This document shows positions 22,724-34,627 of a stretch of DNA of 64,000 nt, piece by piece (position 1 is the first letter of the stretch; the number at the start of each line of letters is the position of its first letter). The notes under the pieces are model-generated. The model did no database searches. It worked only from the letters and a program-made list of their open reading frames with translations, and was not told the origin of the DNA. The DNA comes from Powellomyces hirtus (lineage: Eukaryota; Chytridiomycota; Chytridiomycetes; Spizellomycetales; Powellomycetaceae): contig JAHLKG010000021.1 in NCBI GenBank assembly GCA_025526995.1, forward strand, positions 434,001 through 498,000. Direction: 5' to 3'. Made by a program: the position numbers and the translations under genes.

Positions 22724-24638
22724 TTAATGAGCATATTCCTCTCCAAACCAAATGGTGTTCCTACTCTTTGGCCGCACCAAATCCGACCAGAATCTGTTGG
22801 TCGGGTCATACTTGTGCTTGATCCGCGTCAGTGTGTCAAGATGTTGGCCGTAGAACGACTGCGGTTGGACGTCTAGATCCACGTAGCCTTGATAGTGGCC
22901 ACCGCTGACGTAGGGTTCAAGCTTGCGTTGTGTTTCGTTCAACCAAGCCAGACCGTTGGGGATCTCGGGGTCGGGGAGTGAACGCTTGAAGTAGAGTCCG
23001 TACTGAATCACGAACCTGGGGGAAGAGATTGGGTATTAATGGACACCGAATTCCAGGAGGAGATGGGCTGGGGCATTCGGGGTTCAAGTTGCATGCGTGA
23101 CTTACTGTGCAGAGCGATGCGGAAAGGCATTAATGTCTTGAGGTGTATCAGCGAGTATTCCTCCATACGGCTCAAGCTGGATCATTGCAAATGCGCCCCC
23201 CAATTGTGACCGTGCCTGCAGGATAATGTCCCGGATCGTCGCATAGAATCCAGACTGGAGCGGTCCACTGACATATTCGCTCTTTAGTCTCGAGCGGTCT
23301 TTCCAGGACTCATCCGAGTGGTCTTGGGGTACGCTAACGACTTCTCGCGCTGCATTTTCGTCCAAATTTTCTTTTCCATAAGCGAAAGCATGGGCGATCA
23401 GAGTGCTGACTTGAGTAGGAAAGGTAGACCATTCCCAGCCAAAAGCGACATTGTCTCCCGCCATTCCAGAGTGCTTTAATATTTGTGCGAGTTCGTCAGC
23501 TGACCGCCGATCAGATGGGGTATAATGAATGACCAGACTCAGAGAATCTTTGAACACGTTCAGTTGCATGTTGAGGTCTCGGCCGTCAAAGGTCTTCCCG
23601 CCACCATTGGGCACCGGTGAGTCACTCCTGCTTAAAGGACCTTGCAGCCAGTTGTACCATGCCTCGACGATCTTGTCGGTGTCTTCTATGTTCCAGTAAG
23701 TGATTTTGGCCACATAATGATATGGGACATGAGCCACTTTCAGCGTCATATCCACCACAATCCCATATGATCCTCCACCACCTCCACGGATCGCAAAGAA
23801 AAGATCCCTATTCTCAGCTTCACTGGCTTTGACAATTGAGCCATCAGCCAACACCACTGTCGCAGCAACGACATTGTCGGCCGCCAAGCCGTGTTTCCGC
23901 ACAATGGCGCCATAACCGCCCGCTGCAACATGCCCACCAAGACCAACTGTTGGGCAGACTCCCGCGGGAAACGACCAGCTGGGGTCGCGATCGTACAGTG
24001 CAGTGTAGAGATTCCCAAGTCGGATCCCTGGTGATGCAACAACCGTGTTGGACCCGTCGGACGGGAATTGCACCGTGGACATTCGGGATAAGTCAATCAC
24101 CAGCGCATCGTTCAGCGAACTGAGGCCTTCGTACGAGTGGCCGCCCGATCTGCACAGAACGCAACTTGGGTAAGAAGCGTGGAATGGCTTCTCGACGTAG
24201 GTTATTAAGGAACTACCTGGGAACTGGTACTATGCCGTTCGCATTCGCACACTTTACAGCTTGGGACACATGCTCGGGCGATGTAGCAAAGATAATTGCT
24301 GCAGGACTTCTCATGCGGAAGATTGCCTGCCCGTTCGCGTGCACAACGTATTCCGGGTTGTTGGTGTCCCGGTGAATGACCTTAGCATCGGACGGGAGGC
24401 ATGAAGCCGCCGGTGCATCTGCTGGTGCTGGTGCACAGCAACCCGTCGGAAACCGAGGTGTTGCGGCGCCTGTCACACTGTGACAAGCCAAAGGAAAACA
24501 AGGAACGTGGGTCAATAGTGAAACTATGTGACGATCCCTTTGCCTTGGAAGCACGAGAAACTCACATGGAACTCACATCGAGCTGAGATATGTGAGAACC
24601 AGAAGGTATAGGGCAATGTTCTTGCCCGACATCGTCAT
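22724..24638 (-). CDS. secreted FAD-linked oxidase, berberine-bridge-enzyme-like, bicovalent FAD
   Basis: Exons 24638-24577, 24477-24217, 24149-23106 and 23015-22724 give 552 residues with consistent phases. Exon 1 encodes a clear signal peptide (MTMSGKNIALYLLVLTYLSS). Next comes the FAD_binding_4 domain: PRSGGHSYEG carries the histidine that links FAD, and FPAGVCPTVGLGGHVAAGG carries the cysteine of the second covalent bond, as in glucooligosaccharide oxidase and BBE enzymes. A substrate domain follows, and the C-terminal BBE motif reads IKHKYDPTNRFW. Such enzymes oxidise sugars, alcohols or alkaloids with O2, giving H2O2. Here a secreted carbohydrate oxidase is the simplest reading, but the substrate cannot be read from sequence. 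A CRE-like TGACGTCA lies 118 bp upstream of the start. Confidence 0.95.
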
Positions 24639-24755
24639 GGTGTATTGAGTCAAGCATTCCTCGCACTTTCGCGCTGACGCTAGGAGCGACCTCATCATTC
24701 GCCAGAAATCCCACTTATGTCCGTTCCCAGATAAGACCCACAGACGATTCCCCGT

Positions 24756-24763
24756 TGACGTCA
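24756..24763. promoter_or_regulatory. CRE-type palindrome TGACGTCA upstream of the FAD oxidase
   Basis: Perfect 8-bp ATF/CREB consensus 118 bp upstream of the oxidase ATG on the minus strand. bZIP regulation by stress or cAMP is a known use of this site in fungi; for this gene it is inference. Confidence 0.45.
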
Positions 24764-26553
24764 ATTATCGATTGTCAGGGGTTTTGTTCAACCGACTGCA
24801 CAATAATGCTTTTTCGAAGAGGGTTCTTTTTTTCTCCAACACCAACGTCACGAAACCCTGAGGCGCGGGCAGCGGCGTGGCGCGGATGAAAGGAAACGCG
24901 CTTTGGTGAAAATCGATGGAAACTGCTCGACTGTCCTCTCCCACCAACTATGGTGTAAATCAACGTGATTTTCGGTATGTTAAGAATAAGTGGTGGCAAT
25001 AATGATAGTTTCGATAGCTGCTTTCCGGTGTGGAGATACTGTAATGTAAAGATACGATTGACCACGTATGTCTTCATCCTTGCTGCCTCAGTAAGTATAT
25101 TGCCGGGCGGCCGCCTCGAATGCTTCAGAGTTCAACCAGATTCGCGGTAGCCTTTCAGGGAGAGTTGGTGAATCTCGCCAAAGGTTTGGCACCCCCTCAA
25201 TGTCCAAGGATATGTTAGGATCTAGATCGTAAATAACTCATCCGTTGGTCGGGGTTGCTAAAGTACACCCGAGTCGCCAACAACGTCGCAAGGCGTAACG
25301 TAACGTCCCATTGCCTCAGGTCCGGTAGTCAGACTCAGGATAAGCACTCCTTCCGGACGTCGGCATGTTGTATAATTGGGGAAGCGATGAAATCCATCCG
25401 TTTGGCACCATCGATCGGCAAGTTGAGGAGACTTTTCACATTTGCCCAAAAAGCTGCAGAACTATATGAGGGGCCCCAGCCATACCCAAACAGCGGATTG
25501 ATTCCTCTGATGGGGGTCCACCTCTACGAAGAAATTCTGTTGCTCGTGTAACCACTTCGTTGGGCCCGCCCACGAGGAACTCAGCAGCCGCATAGGTCCG
25601 GAGTGGACATACTGTACATTCTGCGCTGTCATTTTGTGGCGCAGCTCTTTGAAACGAGAGATGGGAATTGATGATGCTCCCTCGCATAGGAAGCGACGAC
25701 CTCTCTCTTCGCTTGCGTCTATATCATTCAGTGTGTCCTCAATGAAAGTACTTGTAACTATCTCGGCTTCGAACTGCCTGGGGTTGTGACTTGGAAGTCT
25801 CGCCTTCTCATGCGACACATCCCAAGAAGAGCTTTTGGACCGTGGGAAACGAACTTGCCAAGGTATTTTCAAGGATAATGTTCACGCCAGGTCAGGTTAT
25901 GAGATCAATGATCACAATTGTACCCGCCAGGGATTGACTGCTTTGGCCATTGACAGCAGAGGCTACTGACGTCGATGAAACACATCAAGACGATGGCAAG
26001 ACCGTTCCGATTCTCCCTCACCTTCGGTTCTTGCTATGAAGCGTACGGAAGGTCGAAATATAGCCAGGAAGAACAGTTCACAACGCCAACCAAGTACGGA
26101 TGATAAGATAAACGGTATTGACTCCTACGCAAGCGTTTGCACATCGGAGTATGAGATCAAACGCGAGAAATGGGACACATATCCATTCTGCAGAGAACTT
26201 CCAAATAATCTATTAAAATGTACACACAACCGCACAGCAAAAGGCGAAACGGGGGAGAAACCCCACGGAGCGACGCGAGCAAGGAGACGAAAAGGAGGTG
26301 ATCAAGCAATGAAACAACAACAAAAAAGGTATCGCAGAGGGGACGTAGAGAATCAGCAACGGGTTATGAACCATTCCGCTTCAACCGTCATCCAGTGTTG
26401 GTTCCCATGGCGTGAAAAAAAGGGAAAGCAATGGGGAAGGGGGAACCTCAGCGCCGGCGCACCGCGCGCGCGCGTAGAAATTCGTCTTTCCTTTAGTGCA
26501 CTGATATCCCGTTCTCTCGTACAACTCCCGGGATTTGAATCTCCTGGTTCCTT
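24764..26553. other. gene-poor interval with one unassigned ORF
   Basis: About 1.8 kb between the oxidase promoter and the end of the Ras gene. The only stretch with possible coding character is a minus-strand frame at 25872-25462 of about 136 codons. It lacks an upstream ATG (first codon available is TTG) and runs FIEDTLNDIDASEERGRRFL ... MTAQNVQYVHSGPMRLL. No family is recognised and no splice sites rescue a start. It may be a gene relic. Nothing else is seen. Confidence 0.3.
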
Positions 26554-27353
26554 TTACATGATCATGCACCTCGACTTCTTCTTTTTGACAGGCTGAGCAC
26601 CACCGGGTGTTTTCTTGTTCTCGTCTCGGATAGCTCGAACAAGGGAGAAGAAGGCCTCGTCTACGTTGATTTTGCTTCTGGCGGAAGTCTCCATGAATTT
26701 GCACTTGAACATTTTGGCGAGTTCGCGGCCCTCTGCGGTTCCGACCACACGCTCCCCTTCCAAATCGCACTTGTTTCCCACGAGAGTGACTGGGAACCAG
26801 TCCCTATCTTTTACGCGCAGAATTTGCTGATGGAAGGTTTGAATTTCCTCAAAAGAGGATCGCGACGTTATGCTGTACACGAGAAGGAACCCTTCCCCGG
26901 ACCGCATGTACTGTTCTCGCATGGCGCTGTACTCTTCTTGTCCCGCTGTGTCGAGAACATCCAGAACTGCATTCTCCCCATCTACTGAGCATTGTTTGCG
27001 GTACGAGTCTTCAATTGTCGGGTCGTATTCGTCCACAAACTGAGATTGAATGAACTGGATCGTGAGGGCAGACTGGAAGGAGGAAAAAAAAGGAGGGAGC
27101 CAGAGAGCGGATAATTGTGAGCGATTTATCACCACATTGTATGCCCTTTTAGATGGTCATTCTCGGTGGGCCGCATTCTCTGTTGCAACAAATGGTAGAG
27201 ATTGACGCGAAACCCAAGGGGCGGCCTGGTACACATTTTGGCGAATCCCCGACGATCCCAAACGTTTCAATCTTTCCGGCTGCTCACCTTTCCGACACCT
27301 CCTCCACCGACGACCACGATTTTATATTCTCTCACGAGTGTTCCTCTGGACAT
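26554..27353 (-). CDS. RAS1: Ras-family small GTPase
   Basis: Exons 27353-27288 and 27072-26554 give 194 residues. All G-box motifs are intact: P-loop GGGGVGKSA (split by the intron after Lys), switch [10 protein letters not shown], switch [23 protein letters not shown], and ETSA. The C-terminus is [10 protein letters not shown]: a polybasic stretch plus CaaX with terminal Met, which favours farnesylation and plasma-membrane targeting without a palmitoylated cysteine. The effector loop is that of true Ras rather than Rho or Rab. It probably signals to adenylyl cyclase or MAP kinase modules as in other fungi. The 215-nt intron is the longest in the window. Confidence 0.96.
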
Positions 27354-28577
27354 TGCTGTTGCTGCTGGACTGGGGGCGGGCGGGGGTAGTTTGTGTAGTG
27401 TATGGAGTGCAGCGGCGCGGACGTGACTGGGGCAATGCGGGTACAGGGGCGTGTCGTTGTCGGAGCTGGTCAGCGATGCCGGACGAAGGCGTGGAGTGGG
27501 GTTTTTTTTTTGCTGAGCGGAAGTCTGGGGGAAGGAACGCTATACTCGGCGTAGAAAGAGCGGGGAATTGGAGGGGGGCGGGTTGGGGTGTAGCGGCCGC
27601 AGCGGGGGAGGGAGGGAGAGGGGGCCGTCTGTGCGTGTGTTGCTGGTTGGTTGGTTGGTTGGTTGGTGTCTAGACAGACAAGAGACTTTTCATTTATTCA
27701 CATCAGAAATGTAGGCAGAGAACAAGGGACAAAAGTACAGTAGTCGTTTAATAGGATGATAGACGGGACAGACGCGCATAAGCGATTGGGGCCAGAAACC
27801 GCAAACACGCACAAGGCCGATCTCATGGCTCATGCATCCTAGATTCATCATCCCATTTCGCAGCGTCAGTCAGTCAGTCATCAACCCGCGAGATGAACCA
27901 ATTATTATCGTACATGTACAATTACATTACATCTTATTACGCCCTACGTCCGTGTGTGGCGGGCAATCCATTAACTTGCACAACCCTTGGTGTGTGACCT
28001 TTCCTTCATGGGGCTTCCATTTCGTTCAACTCCGCTCCAACAAAGTTGGCTCACTTGCACACATCTAATTGTGTTCGCTACACAAATTAAAGTCTTTCTC
28101 TCATCACGAGTCTCAAAGTGTCATCCATCGGTACTGGGGACAAGTTCTTGGGAAAACAAAGATAAAAATTACAAGGAAAAACAAAACAAAAGAGGACCTC
28201 CCCCCTATCCACCTCTAAAAGTAGTAAATAACACTTCCGTCTCTGTCAGGTGGTGCCCATCCGAGGCTTGCCTTCCCTGCCGCGCGTCGCCAGATTCCTA
28301 TTTGATTCCTTTCCCGTTGCCCCAAGATATTCCCCTCGCCCATTTCAGGCGCGAATGGCAAGTAACAATTAAAAAAGATCATACAACGAAAAAAGAGACT
28401 GAAAAGAAACAAAATGCGTCGCGCGTAACAAGGCCAAGCATATCCCAGAGCTCGTCTTGTGTCGTGTGTGATAGAGTTGTGTGTGCAGTGCGGTCATAGT
28501 ATCGAGAGTTGTGTGTGCGTGTGTGTGTGAATGTGTGGGAGAAAGATACCAGCGAGAAATCAAGGAGCAAGGTCAAC
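27354..28577. other. Ras promoter/5' UTR and fibrillarin 3' flank
   Basis: About 1.2 kb. The half near Ras is G-rich on plus and carries a TTGG tandem repeat. The half near fibrillarin is AT-rich with ACA/CA repeats near 28510-28530. Several open plus-strand stretches are compositional and were not called as genes. Confidence 0.4.
27645..27667. repeat. GGTT tetranucleotide tandem repeat
   Basis: About five and a half units of GGTT in the Ras 5' flank, next to a G-rich tract at 27601-27625 with potential for quadruplex structure. No function is assigned. Confidence 0.8.
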
Positions 28578-29718
28578 CTATTCGGAAGCCTTGGTCTTCT
28601 TTTGCCGACGGTAGACGCCAATGACGAGAGCGTGATCACGTTCATACGGCTCCAGAGTGAGCTGTTCCTGTGCCTTCACACGTTCCTCTTCCAGCTTCTT
28701 CACCTCCTTGGCGAACACAATGTCGGCAGCAACAGTAGAGTCGATACAGTTGGCCTTGATGGAGATGGCAACGTGTCCACCGTTCTTCAAGAACATGTGC
28801 GCGTTCATGGTCACAATACGGGCCTGGTCAGGCTGGGCAACATCCGCAAAGATGACATCGACCATACCGACCAGCATGCGGTACTTGTGAGGGTGACGGG
28901 CGTCTTCGATGATAGGGATGACGTTGGTGCGCTTCTTGGCCATGTTGATGAGATCACGACCGGATCGGTGAGAGAATTCGACCGCATACACAAGACCGGT
29001 GGGACCGACGACATCGGCGACGTGAGAGACGGAGGTTCCGCTGGCAGCTCCAAGGTAAAGGACCTTCTTTCCAGGGCCAATGTGAATGTTGTCAACACCT
29101 CCGAGAACACCGGCGGCAATCTTGGATCGGAAAGGGTTCCACACACGGTACTCGGTTTTTGTTTGGTCAGCGTTCTGCAGACAAGATAGCACAGTCAGCA
29201 AGTGTCAATGCCGGTAACAAAACTCGCAGCAGCATACTCACGTCGACGCTGATTCTCTTCTCTCCATACACAGATTCACCGGGAACCAAGTTCTTGGTGA
29301 CCAACATATCTTCCTTTCCGCGGGCAATGAAGATACCCTCGTGACGATGGGGCTCCACAACGACCTTGGCGCCACCACGAGCTCCTCCTCGGGCGCCACC
29401 GCGGGCACCACCACGAGGAGCTCCACGTCCTCGACCACCAGGGGCACCTCGGCCTCCGCCTCGGCCACCACGGTCACCGAATCCACCGCGACCACCTCCA
29501 CCGAACTTGGAAACGGCTCCACCACGAGCTCCTCCGCGACCGCCACCGAAACCACCACGTCCTCCGCGGTCACCACCGAATCCACCGCGGCCTCCGCCAC
29601 GACCACCACCACCACGGCCTCCACGGTCTAACAACGAGCCATGCAGGATGAGTGCCTGAGCGACAGAAGGTAGTCACACTGCGAATGCCACGAGGTCTGA
29701 ATACATACCGTATGCCAT
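28578..29718 (-). CDS. NOP1: fibrillarin, box C/D snoRNA 2'-O-methyltransferase
   Basis: Nucleolar methyltransferase of box C/D snoRNPs, modifying pre-rRNA and histone H2A Gln. Exons 29718-29709, 29627-29242 and 29174-28578 give 330 residues. Exon 1 has only 10 coding bases (ATG GCA TAC G), and the frame MAY|DRGGRGG is restored by splicing. Residues 5-90 form the GAR domain ([13 protein letters not shown] type). The Rossmann methyltransferase core follows: [17 protein letters not shown] (SAM loop), [39 protein letters not shown] and [11 protein letters not shown]. The C-terminus [19 protein letters not shown] is family-typical. Length and motifs match NOP1/FBL fully. Its upstream region holds two CACGTG E-boxes. 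Confidence 0.98.
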
Positions 29719-29904
29719 TTTTTCGAGTAGTTTATGAGTTGAAAGGAAGGAAGAAGAGACTAGCTCGTTCGTCTTTTGCGAGCGTAGTTTTTTTTGGCAG
29801 GAATTGGAATGGACAAACTTCCTTGCTCTAGAACCCACCGAGAAATGACAGTCGGCCAAAAACAAAAAAGGCCCTGTGCCTTTGTTTACAGCTCACATGA
29901 CTCT

Positions 29905-29966
29905 CACGTGGACTCTCTGCAGTCAAAACACTCCAGCCATATAGAATCCATCCAATATACCACGTG
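29905..29966. promoter_or_regulatory. two CACGTG E-boxes upstream of fibrillarin
   Basis: CACGTG occurs at 29905-29910 and again at 29961-29966, about 190 and 245 bp upstream of the fibrillarin ATG. CACGTG is bound by bHLH factors such as Cbf1/Pho4/USF. The interval 29719-30225 is the divergent promoter shared with the F-box/LRR gene. Confidence 0.45.
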
Positions 29967-30225
29967 AGTGATGTCGATGAACATCGGGACGCGTCGATTC
30001 GTGTTCGCACGCATCACTTCCGCTTGCGCTCCTGTCACTTTTTGACGTGAAATGCAACCAGCCATCTGACGATACAGACATATCAAACACCTAGGGCTAT
30101 AACCCAGGGGTCAAAGAGCTGAGAAGGAGCAAGGTCTTTACAGTCGGTGTTCTCTTTGGACAAAGCCCAGAACAAAATCCCACTCCGTTATCGCCGCCTC
30201 ACCCCGTCGTCTCGTTCCTGCCCAC

Positions 30226-32087
30226 ATGACACTTCGGCCACATGCAAAGGCAGCTTTCCTGCCACCGGAAATTCTCGACAGGATATTCCGCATATTGTTA
30301 ACAGCAGCCGACTCGCAAAGCAGTGACGTTACTCGCACTCGCAGCACAGAGCTCGGAGTTCCTGAAGCAGCGACAGATGTCATAGTACACGACGAGGGAC
30401 GCTCCAACAGCCACGAGGTTCGCTCAACCCTCTACAGCTGTTGTCTGGTCTCGCATGCTTGGTACTTTTCTGCTGTTGCTGTGTTGTGGAATCGCCCCGT
30501 GTTTCCAAACATTGCCAGCTTTGTGGTTTTCCTGAAGCAATGTCACCGCGTTGGCGTGCAGCGGCGAAATCGTGCGGACCCCAAAAACAACATGAACCAT
30601 AGAAAATCGGAGAAGCGAAAGAAACTGCGTCGCAGCAGCGAGGGCTTTGAAACACGGTGGATTGCCGAATGGGGCATGGAGAATATCCGAACGTTTGACG
30701 TGCGGCCTACCGCACATCTCGGAAACTTTATTCAGCCATCTCATTTGGCGCTGCTGGCGGACGCACGACCAGAACTCCATCACCTTTCGCTCACAAACTG
30801 TCGCAACTTGAACGATGCTGATATTGTGGCCATTGTTGCAGCCGTCGCGCCCACACTCAGCACCCTGGAATTGACGGGATGCTGGCGTGTCACTGACGTG
30901 GGGGTGCAGATCATTGCGCATCTCTGTGCACCGTGGAATGCTCTGCGGACGCTCATTCTACGACACGTAGGATTGGTCTCTGATGTTGGCGTCATGGCTA
31001 TTGCAACAAATCTTGCTAGGAATCTCATTGTTTGTGACTTGAGCCATTGCAGACGCATCAGCGAGGTTGGGCTGATCAAATTGCTGGAACACACTGCCGC
31101 GTCGGCTCAACGAGACACAACCGACCAACGCGGAAGCCTTGTTGAGTTGCGCTTTACGGGAGCCAATATAACGCGGGCTGCTTTCAAGCTGGTTTTACAT
31201 AATGCGGTCCATCATCATCCGGACTTGAAGATACTGGAGTTTTCCGCTCCGGAGCCACCAAAGGTATGCTATCGATTGGTAGATCCCCGGATGAACCGCC
31301 CGCGGCCTAAACTGACGGTGGTCAACTTGTATCACAGGGCTCTGCAAATGTTTTATACCGCGCTTTTCCAATAAATCTTTTGAACAACCTATCACAATTG
31401 CACCTCAGCCGCGCCAATTTTCTCTCAAAGGAACATTTCATACTACTCGCAGATACCGTCTGCCCCCATCTCACCCATCTCACACTTGCTGACGCTGCTC
31501 TTCCTCTTCGCGAAACTCTCAAATACCTCCTCACCCGCTGCACATCCCGGCTCCGTTGGCTCTCTCTCCGTCGTTCCTACGCGGTCACGGACGATCTTCT
31601 GTTACACCTCGCGGCCCAACCATGCATGCCTCACATCACATATTTGGACCTTCGCGGCTGTCGATTCGTGCATGACATTGGCATTGGTCATCTTTGTGAC
31701 ACTCGCAACGCGCCGTCCCCGACACTCAATGAACAGCATCAGGGATACGTGACACCTCCCGCTAGAGGTCCGCTTTGTGCTGCGTCTCTCGCCGTCATCA
31801 AACTCTGCGCATGTCCGCATTTGACTCTGATGGCCATCCTTACACTTGTTCACGCCCTTTCCCCTCGCGCTGGTGGATCCCTTGACGAAATCCACGTCGA
31901 TGGCGAGTCCCTCGCGACCGACTACCCCGCCCCGGTTCCCGCCCAACTCGGCATTGATGTCCTCGCGGCTGTCCCCAGAACGGTTGGAGTTGGAGACCCG
32001 GACCTGAATGGGCACAAGAACGCGAGGTGGACAGAAATTATCAAAGGACATCGCCTGCAGCTGCTCGACGCGTGCATGACGGCGTGA
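30226..32087 (+). CDS. F-box / leucine-rich-repeat protein (AMN1/FBXL-like)
   Basis: Exons 30226-31263 and 31338-32087 (donor GTATGC, acceptor CACAG) give 595 residues. The N-terminus LPPEILDRIFRILL with a later CCLVSHAWY...VLWNRP is an F-box, the Skp1-binding helix set of SCF ubiquitin ligases. From ~180 there are cysteine-containing leucine-rich repeats: LHHLSLTNCRNLNDADIVAI, LSTLELTGCWRVTDVGVQII, LIVCDLSHCRRISEVGL, and later ITYLDLRGCRFVHDIGIGHL. This LRR-CC form is that of FBXL2/20, yeast Grr1 and Amn1. A substrate-recognition subunit of an SCF ligase is the likely role; the substrate is unknown. Without the 74-nt intron the gene would be split in two. Confidence 0.9.
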
Positions 32088-32108
32088 AGGGAGCGGGAGC
32101 CACTCCGC

Positions 32109-32140
32109 GCTCCCAACCCCGCTCCCAACCCCGCTCCCAA
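32109..32140. repeat. 12-bp tandem repeat GCTCCCAACCCC
   Basis: Two full units and eight bases of a third follow the F-box/LRR stop codon. A short 3' UTR minisatellite with no inferred function. Confidence 0.9.
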
Positions 32141-32420
32141 TCTGTACCGATGCCTCTGTATCTTGCACGTTGTCTCCCATATCTTGGCGTTTGCTATCGT
32201 TGCTCTGCTGATCAGATCCCATATGTAAATACTGTATATAGTTTGCCTATTTTGGTTGTAATTTCGGAAGATGGTCACGACAGAAGGAGGTTATATGTCC
32301 CAGGCAAATACTGCGATTTGATGCAGATCGCAAGTAGTTTGGCGGTTAGTTAGCCCGCAAATTAGAGCAGCAGTACCCGGTTAGTTGGCAAGATTTTGCA
32401 ATTAGCACTTAACGCTATAT

Positions 32421-32502
32421 GACATCATGGCGGAGTGGTTAACGCGCTGCCCTCGAAAGGCAGTTCCCTTTGGGAGCGCAGGTTCAAATCCTGCTGATGT
32501 CG
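32421..32502 (+). tRNA. tRNA-Ser(CGA)
   Basis: Class II cloverleaf. Acceptor GACATCA pairs with TGATGTC, with discriminator G. Anticodon stem CTGCC/GGCAG has loop CTCGAAA, giving anticodon CGA. A long variable arm (TTCCCTTTGGGAGC) and T-arm GCAGG/CCTGC with loop TTCAAAT follow. No intron is present. A run of seven T's follows 32507 as terminator. Confidence 0.95.
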
Positions 32503-32613
32503 ATTGTTTTTTTAACTTTTCCTTGTTTCTTTCCAACACCGTAACAATGTACATGTTTTACCCTGTTTTAGTTTGCTGAAGAGGGGCAAGAGTGGCGAGA
32601 AACGGGATCGTGC

Positions 32614-34250
32614 CTAATCTTCCGGAGGCATACGAGCTGTCCCCAAAAGTGGCCATAGTCGCGCTGTGAATCCCACGAAAATATGACCCTGCCCTTTGGC
32701 TCGTAAGAGGACGACAGTCTCAAAATCATACAGATCATTCCTGTTTCTCGCTTGCACTCTACGAAAGAAAGCTTCAGAGGTCACTTCGCTGGTCTCTTGC
32801 CTGGATGTCAAGCTGTGCCATTCGACCACACGTTCGTCGAGGCGCAAGTCACAGCAACAAGCGTTAGTTTTAAAAGTCACAACCATCATATCAAAAATTA
32901 CAGTAGTTGTGTTGTTGCGCTGCCGATAAACTCTTACGGCGCGTTGTTGGCAACCCTGCTGGCCAAGATTTTTGGAGCCTCCTCTTGCTCTACATGTGCG
33001 ACGGCCACGGATTCCCTTCCGGAGCGACGAAATATTCGCGGGAGATGAGGGTGGGGGTGTGAAAAGACGTGACTGGCTTCGATGGTCTCGGGTCGACAGG
33101 CGATCAATTCTTGGCAAGGCCGACCGTGACGGCGCTGACAATGATTGTGTTGGTTTCGTGAGCACTGGGCCTACGAAAGATGTGCTTTGTTAAAGGCGAA
33201 CGTTCAGATACAAGGCCTTCATCATGTCATGGAAATTGCCCTCCAGTTAAGCAATTTCCCGGACAAAACTGCGATGTTCTAGCGTTGTCGATTTGATTTG
33301 GCTCAATTCCCTTTTGCCGACTTCGCCCATGCGCTGCCCGAGCACGCGGAGAGGGCATGTGGAGGCGAGGGACACACCCACGGTTGCCAGTGAAGCGTTT
33401 GCTGGCGGTCAGGATGTCGTTCTTCCAGTGTGTCATCGCACCTTGCAGTGAGATGATGTAACAAAAATGATGCGGCTATTGACTTGTCATGGTCGCTAAA
33501 GTATTCGTCCCGTGGGAAAGCAACGACCCAGTTGCCAACGAGTGCGCGTTCCTGAACAGAACACAAGAAATAGTGATTGGAGCCAATGGTTCAAGAGACG
33601 TCATCTTATGCATGTACTTGAGGGGAGACCTTGAGTGGCCAGATACCGCACTCTGCCATCCTCGAGTTCGGCCTTCTGATAGGTCGTGCCTTCTCGGATG
33701 CTAGCGTATAAGCCATACTTTTGCAACAGCGTCTTGCCCAGTTGAACAACGCTGAAACAGAGTGTATGCAGGCTCCCTGTTAATGAACATTGCTGCCCCA
33801 CATTGCCGAGGACCATTCAGCTCACATGCCCCGCTAGCTAGATTGCAGCTCACCCGAGTTTGGACAGGACGTCGAGATGAGGGATCCGCCAATCGTCTCA
33901 TCCCCGCCAACACTTCTATGGCGATGATGGCACCGCGCGTCGGGGCGACGTTGATGGGGACGATGCTCCGCCTACTGGCGTTCCAACTCGTCACATATGG
34001 GCCTGCTCAACGAGCCTGGATATTCTGATTTGATTCGAGGAGCGCACCCCGCAAGTATGGGTGAGAACCTTCTGGTTGGTGTTGCCGTCAATTGGGATTG
34101 TGTTGACGTTCACGGACATCTCACACTGAGTATGAATGCCGGAGCCCAGCTGGCCTCTGCTGCTTCAAGCTCTCTCAGACATACCAATGCACGTGTACGT
34201 AGCCTTGTCCATGGGATATCCTCCAAATCTAAACAACAAAGGACAAAGAT
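32614..34250 (-). other. unresolved multi-exon candidate gene
   Basis: Several minus-strand segments look like protein and some have splice signals, but I could not join them in one phase. They include 33537 downward after TGTTCTGTTCAG (ERALVGNWVVAFPRDEYFSD...), about 33770-33630 (VVQLGKTLLQKYGLYASIRE), about 33990-33850 (INVAPTRGAIIAIEVLAGMR) and a 3' end RNDLYDFETVVLLRAKGQGH finishing at 32614. Between them lie plausible GTGAGC, GTATGT and GTGCGA donors. The composition suggests one soluble or membrane-associated protein of 350-450 residues, or two small genes. No family is recognised. Confidence 0.35.
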
Positions 34251-34252
34251 TG

Positions 34253-34627
34253 TTAGAATATATGTTGTGGCCTAGTTTGGAGTAACCCAAGGATCATAGT
34301 AGCGGCTCCGTTTCTCTTTGGCATTGGGGACCGGTGTCCAACTGATTTGACAAGTGTCATAGATGCAAATAATGACACTACAGAATATCGACCTGCACTT
34401 GCAGGAAGGGCGACCATGGCCAAGATGCTGCCAATGGTTGCGACAAGCACAAACCACAGCGGGAAAAGTGTCAAATGCCTTGCCCTTTGATACTTTGACG
34501 CACTTTGCTCCGCTAGGGCGGCCAACGTCAACTCCCCAGTACCCTTCCCCACAGTCTGTCTGCGATGATCTTCTAAGTCCTTGCTCCACGTCTTCCATAG
34601 TGGTGCAGGCTTCTCAAGACCAGGCAT
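34253..34627 (-). CDS. small single-pass membrane protein, unknown
   Basis: ATG 34627 opens a frame MPGLEKPAPLWKTWSKDLED with a basic N-terminal half and one strong TM helix, LTLFPLWFVLVATIGSILAM. After the helix the frame may be interrupted by an intron (GTCGAT...AAATCAG is a possible but weak pair). An alternative downstream frame ends WTPVPNAKEKRSRYYDPWV then Pro-Asn-stop at 34272, which looks more natural. Size, single helix and charged tail would fit a small mitochondrial inner-membrane subunit, for example an NDUFA4-like protein, but this is a guess. Exon ends are not settled. Confidence 0.4.
   Translation of the reverse strand: MPGLEKPAPLWKTWSKDLEDHRRQTVGKGTGELTLAALAEQSASKYQRARHLTLFPLWFVLVATIGSILAMVALPASAGRYSVVSLFASMTLVKSVGHRSPMPKRNGAATMILGLLQTRPQHIF

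Noticed and set aside
26036..26596. 186-codon plus-strand ORF opposite the Ras 3' region
   Set aside because: Lys/Arg/Gln-rich compositional frame without domain character, overlapping the Ras 3' UTR.
29341..29659. Thr/Ser-rich and Pro/Arg-rich plus-strand frames
   Set aside because: They are opposite-strand shadows of the fibrillarin GAR repeat.
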